A stretch of DNA of 8,696 nt from an uncultured Eggerthellaceae bacterium (lineage in GTDB: Bacteria > Actinomycetota > Coriobacteriia > Coriobacteriales > Eggerthellaceae). Where the stretch lies: positions 1-8,696 of the forward strand of contig CAKUDT010000044.1 of assembly GCA_934645125.1 (NCBI GenBank). The letters are read 5' to 3'. Under the pieces are notes generated by a model. The model was given only the letters and a program-made list of their open reading frames with translations, had not been told where the DNA came from and searched no databases. Made by a program: the position numbers and the translations under genes. This document shows, piece after piece, positions 5,773-8,696 of the stretch (positions within the stretch are counted from its first letter, which is position 1; each line of letters starts with the position of its first letter).

Positions 5773-7092
5773 ATGTTAAAGAGAAAAATCGTAGATCAAC
5801 TCTTGGCATGGAAGGCCAACCCCAACCATAAGCCGGTAATTATCAAGGGGTGCAGACAGTGCGGAAAGACATTTGCCGCACTGCACTTCGCTCAGGAAAA
5901 TTACCGCAGCGTTGTTTACATCAATTTCTTTGAAAACCCAGGAGCGAAAGATATTTTCGCAGGATCACTGGATGTAGACCAAATCACCATGATGGCCTCT
6001 GCGTATCTTGGTGCCTCAACGCGCTTCGTGCCAGGGGAAACGATCCTGATTCTTGATGAAATACAAGAATGCCCGCAAGCGCGCACAGCCCTTAAGTTCT
6101 TCAGCCTTGATGGACGCTATGACGTCATTGGCACGGGGTCGCTCCTTGGAGTAGCGGGCTACAGCAAAGAGCCGGCCTCTATTCCCGTGGGCTATGAAAC
6201 ACTTATAAACATGCATCCGCTGGACTTTGAAGAGTTTTGCTGGGCAAACGATATATCCGATTCAATGATTGAGATGCTTCGTTCTCATCTCGAAGCCGAA
6301 ACGCCGGTTCCGCCGGCTTTGCATTCCCGCATGCGCTCACTGCTGCTGGAATATACCGTAGTAGGCGGCATGCCCGACGCCGTTCAGTCATTCGTGAACA
6401 ATCGCGATATGGCAAGCGTGTTGCGCATTCAGCGCGATATCGTACGCGCTTACGAAGACGACATGGTAAAGTACGCCCCAGCAGCGGACAAGCCGCTCAT
6501 CAAGCAATGCTTCCAGTCAATCCCAAGGCAACTGGCCAAAGAAAACAAGAAATTCCAGTATTCGCTCGCAAAAAAGGGATCAACCGCCGCACGCTTCGCA
6601 GGCAGCCTTCAATGGATTGAGGATGCGGGCATAATTACCCGATGCAACAATCTGTCCATTACCGAACTCCCTCTAGACGGCAACGCGATAGACGATCAAT
6701 TCAAGATATATATGGCAGATACCGGCCTATTCGTGAGCATGCTTGAAGATGGAACCCAGTTCGATATCCTTAACGGCAATCTTTTTGGTTATAAAGGCGG
6801 CATCTACGAGAACCTTATCGCAGACGTCTTCTCAAAAATGGACAGAAAGCTTTATTACTTCAGAAAGGATTCTGGTCTTGAGCTTGACTTCGTGATTCGC
6901 TACAAAGGAAAGTGCGTGCCGGTCGAAGTAAAAGCAAATGACGGCAACGCGAAAAGCATAAAAACCGTCCTCAAGCACCCCGAAAAATATCATGTGGAAT
7001 CGGCTATAAAGCTTGCCGACCTGAATATCGGCCGTACGGGAGAAATATTAACACTGCCGCATTACCTGGCGTTTCTACTTGTTCAAAGATAA
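5773..7092 (+). CDS. AAA-type ATPase, AAA_14/DUF4143 family, with PD-(D/E)XK-like C-terminus
   Basis: The product has 439 residues and belongs to the widespread, poorly understood family usually annotated as ATP-binding protein with DUF4143. An N-terminal P-loop domain carries Walker A GCRQCGKT (26-33), Walker B TILILDEIQ with D95 and E96, and the sensor-like IGTGSLLG (119-126). LEYTVVGGMPDAV marks the start of the middle region. A DUF4143 part includes YMADTGLF and GGIYENLIADVF. Near the C-terminus LELDF (D372) and VEVK (E385, K387) fit the D-x(n)-E-x-K pattern of PD-(D/E)XK nuclease-fold domains. No signal peptide or membrane segment is seen. The ATG at 5773 has GAAGG eight bases upstream. 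The gene is monocistronic, divergent from dnaK and closed by a terminator. Its lower GC than its neighbours suggests acquisition. Its substrate is unknown; nuclease activity is not established. Confidence 0.9.
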   Translation: MLKRKIVDQLLAWKANPNHKPVIIKGCRQCGKTFAALHFAQENYRSVVYINFFENPGAKDIFAGSLDVDQITMMASAYLGASTRFVPGETILILDEIQECPQARTALKFFSLDGRYDVIGTGSLLGVAGYSKEPASIPVGYETLINMHPLDFEEFCWANDISDSMIEMLRSHLEAETPVPPALHSRMRSLLLEYTVVGGMPDAVQSFVNNRDMASVLRIQRDIVRAYEDDMVKYAPAADKPLIKQCFQSIPRQLAKENKKFQYSLAKKGSTAARFAGSLQWIEDAGIITRCNNLSITELPLDGNAIDDQFKIYMADTGLFVSMLEDGTQFDILNGNLFGYKGGIYENLIADVFSKMDRKLYYFRKDSGLELDFVIRYKGKCVPVEVKANDGNAKSIKTVLKHPEKYHVESAIKLADLNIGRTGEILTLPHYLAFLLVQR

Positions 7093-7165
7093 GCAACTGG
7101 CAGCGGCCCATCAAGCGAGCAATCGGTCACCGCAGAAGCGCTGCAAAATACATCACGAAAAAGAA

Positions 7166-7200
7166 AATCCCCTGAGCTTGTCAGGGGATTCGTTGTTTTG
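7166..7200. terminator. Bidirectional intrinsic terminator
   Basis: AATCCCCTGA and TCAGGGGATT form a perfect ten-pair stem with the five-base loop GCTTG. On the plus strand the T-rich CGTTGTTTTG follows, and on the minus strand the stem is followed by TTCTTTTTC, a better T-run. It lies 73 bp after the ATPase stop and about 135 bp after the ferredoxin stop, so it can end both convergent units and insulate them. Confidence 0.85.
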
Positions 7201-7325
7201 AGCCTTGCTCGTTGTTGTTGATGGCATGCGCGCGAAACCGACCAGCGCTTTATCGATGTCGGCAGCTCGACTTATGTCAACGCCCAGCAGCGACGTTTCG
7301 TACGGCAATGTCAACGGCGCAGGAA

Positions 7326-7514
7326 TTAGTCCTCGGCTACGTCGGTAATAGCGCCCATGGGGCACTCTTCTACGCAGTCGCCGCAGGCAACGCAAGCGTC
7401 TTCGTTCTCAACTTCAACCGTACCGCCCGTTACTTCAAGAACGCCATTCGGGCATGCGTCAACGCAAATACCGCATCCAATGCACTCATCAGCATCAATA
7501 ATAGGATGTGCCAT
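7326..7514 (-). CDS. 2[4Fe-4S] bacterial-type ferredoxin
   Basis: This is a small, soluble, low-potential electron carrier of 62 residues. It has two complete cluster motifs of the form CxxCxxCxxxCP: C11, C14, C17, C21 with P22, and C41, C44, C47, C51 with P52. In the 2[4Fe-4S] fold each cluster takes its fourth cysteine from the other motif. The protein is rich in Asp and Glu, as such ferredoxins are. The ATG at 7514 follows AGAGAGG at five bases. It lies 139 bp downstream of hypE in the same direction. It could serve a hydrogenase, pyruvate:ferredoxin oxidoreductase or another anaerobic redox enzyme; the neighbourhood alone does not decide. The length is that of clostridial-type ferredoxins and nothing appears missing. 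Confidence 0.95.
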   Translation of the reverse strand: MAHPIIDADECIGCGICVDACPNGVLEVTGGTVEVENEDACVACGDCVEECPMGAITDVAED

Positions 7515-7581
7515 GAAGACCTCTCTCTCATAAATCCATCCATGTTAAAAACTTCTTCGGGGCAAAACCGCAATGCTGCAC

Positions 7582-7609
7582 AAAATACCAAACGCGCCCT
7601 TTTTTGCAA
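7582..7609 (-). promoter_or_regulatory. Candidate promoter for the ferredoxin gene
   Basis: On the minus strand TTGCAA (7609-7604) and TATTTT (7587-7582) are 16 bp apart, about 70 bp upstream of the ferredoxin start. Both boxes match the consensus only partly. The 139-bp gap after hypE contains no convincing terminator, so read-through from hypE is also possible. Confidence 0.3.
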
Positions 7610-7653
7610 GCATATCGCGGCATTTATGCAAAGTTTCAGAGGAACGGTTACTT

Positions 7654-8673
7654 TTAGCAAATGCGAGGAAGCTGTTCGCCCACCAACATGTCAAGAACGC
7701 GGGTGCTACCAAACGCGGTGCGCAGGAAAACCTTGTTGCCACGGCCTTCCGTTGACGACGTGACCTCGCCGATGATGGCAGCATTTTCGCCATACGTGCT
7801 GGCGCGCATGGCATCCAGGGCCGCTTGCGCTTGAGCTGCGGGAACAACGCACACCATCTTGCCCTCGTTGGCAACCTGCATTACGTCGTAACCAAGCATC
7901 TCGCACGCGCCGCGCACGGCATCAAGCACGGGCACGGCGGACTCATCGATGGTAATATCCACGTTCGCCTGCGCTGCCAGCTCGTTGAGCGTGGAAGCCA
8001 GACCGCCGCGCGTAGGATCGCGGAAGCAGCGCACATCGGGGGCCGCCTGGACAACGTTTGCAATAAGGTGGTTCAGCGGTGCCGCATCGCTTTTCACATC
8101 GGCGAAGAAGCTCAGCGATTCACGCTGGCTCATAATGGTGATGCCATGATCGCCCATGGTGCCCGTGACCAGGACTTTATCGCCTGGTTGGCAGTACTGG
8201 CCACCCAGGTTCACGCCTTCGCGCAGCACGCCCACACCACTCGTGTTGATGAATACGCCATCGCCGTGACCGCGGTTGACCACCTTCGTATCGCCCGTGA
8301 CAATGCGCACGCCGGCTTCTTTCGCGGCTTGTGCCATAGAGGCGCAAATGCGCTTCAAATCGGCAATGGGATATCCCTCTTCAAGGATAAAACCGCAGCT
8401 CAGATAAAGAGGCGTAGCGCCACTTGTTGCCACGTCGTTCACTGTGCCGCACACCGCCAAGCGGCCAATATCGCCGCCGGGGAAGAAATGGGGCGTGACC
8501 ACAAAGCTATCGGTAGAGAAGGATAAACGGCTGCCTTCGGGCACGCTTAGCACCGCAGCGTCGTTTCCCGCGAGCAGCTCTTCTCCTGCATACGCCTCGA
8601 AAAACACCTCGTCAATGATGTGTTTCATCATGGAGCCGCCGCTTCCGTGGCCCAGCATGACTTTCTCATCCAT
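7654..8673 (-). CDS. hypE: HypE, carbamoyl dehydratase of [NiFe]-hydrogenase maturation
   Basis: HypE takes a carbamoyl group from HypF onto its C-terminal cysteine and dehydrates it with ATP to a thiocyanate. The cyanide is then passed to iron on the HypC-HypD complex for the Fe(CN)2CO centre of [NiFe] hydrogenases. The product has 339 residues, the usual length. It shows the PurM/AIRS-like ATP-binding fold, with GHGSGG at 8-13, NDAAVL at 37-42, VTGDTKVV at 125-132, VTGTMGDHG at 169-177 and DPTRGG at 219-224. It ends in PRIC, with the essential C-terminal cysteine C339. The ATG at 8673 has AAAGGAG six bases upstream. Only 23 bp lie between it and the window edge, so hypD or another hyp gene is expected beyond. 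Its presence implies a [NiFe] hydrogenase elsewhere in the genome. Confidence 0.97.
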   Translation of the reverse strand: MDEKVMLGHGSGGSMMKHIIDEVFFEAYAGEELLAGNDAAVLSVPEGSRLSFSTDSFVVTPHFFPGGDIGRLAVCGTVNDVATSGATPLYLSCGFILEEGYPIADLKRICASMAQAAKEAGVRIVTGDTKVVNRGHGDGVFINTSGVGVLREGVNLGGQYCQPGDKVLVTGTMGDHGITIMSQRESLSFFADVKSDAAPLNHLIANVVQAAPDVRCFRDPTRGGLASTLNELAAQANVDITIDESAVPVLDAVRGACEMLGYDVMQVANEGKMVCVVPAAQAQAALDAMRASTYGENAAIIGEVTSSTEGRGNKVFLRTAFGSTRVLDMLVGEQLPRIC

Positions 8674-8696
8674 AGAAAACTCCTTTTACCTGCAGG

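Noticed and set aside
5537..5779. 80-codon frame through the 32-bp repeats giving SRLEK/VPWKS/SLGKV-like peptides
   Set aside because: The ATG has no Shine-Dalgarno. The repeat period of 32 is not a multiple of three, so successive copies are read in different frames and give different peptides. All three frames tend to be open because the repeat core lacks stop codons.
7603..7633. hypE terminator from the TTTGC...GCAAA inverted repeat
   Set aside because: The stem is short and interrupted, and in the hypE direction it is followed by A residues and GGG, not by a T-run.
7825..8526. 233-codon open frame antisense to hypE
   Set aside because: It is a shadow of the unmistakable hypE gene, with no domain and no ribosome-binding site noted.
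8689..8696. CCTGCAGG palindrome at the window end
   Set aside because: Eight bases at the edge upstream of hypE; it can arise by chance and I see no supporting context.

Overview
The window reads as chromosomal DNA of an anaerobic actinobacterium, most likely a coriobacterium (Coriobacteriia, Eggerthellaceae-like). The reasons are the heat-shock gene order dnaK-grpE-dnaJ-hspR-clpB with an HspR-type MerR repressor, a DnaK without the insert seen in Gram-negative DnaKs, moderately high GC by eye, and a hydrogenase maturation gene with a clostridial-type 2[4Fe-4S] ferredoxin. The genus assignment is an inference.

Layout. Positions 1-5394, all on the minus strand, hold a chaperone operon transcribed right to left: dnaK (3490-5394), grpE (2816-3463), dnaJ (1691-2716), hspR (1320-1700, overlapping the dnaJ stop) and the first 400 codons of clpB (1-1200, running off the left edge). 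A well-formed promoter (TTGACA, 17 bp, TATATT) lies at 5461-5489 and overlaps a degenerate HAIR-like inverted repeat, the expected operator for HspR. The leader of about 60 nt contains two hairpins, one with the dnaK Shine-Dalgarno in its loop. Further strong hairpins lie inside grpE (3361-3384) and between grpE and dnaJ (2739-2763).

Positions 5491-7200 look like an accessory insertion between two housekeeping regions. A lower-GC spacer carries four tandem 32-bp repeats (5631-5758). They end just upstream of a plus-strand gene for a stand-alone AAA-type ATPase of the AAA_14/DUF4143 family with a C-terminal PD-(D/E)XK-like signature (5773-7092). A strong bidirectional terminator (7166-7200) closes this unit and also the convergent minus-strand unit.

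Positions 7326-8673, minus strand, hold hypE ([NiFe]-hydrogenase cyanide-ligand synthesis), then, 139 bp downstream, a 62-residue 2[4Fe-4S] ferredoxin.

How the genes work together. DnaK, DnaJ and GrpE form the Hsp70 refolding cycle and ClpB the disaggregase that cooperates with it. HspR should repress the operon, and in Streptomyces DnaK is its corepressor, giving a feedback loop. The ATPase has no obvious link to either neighbour. The least explained parts are the 32-bp repeat array with its ATPase, and the structured dnaK leader.
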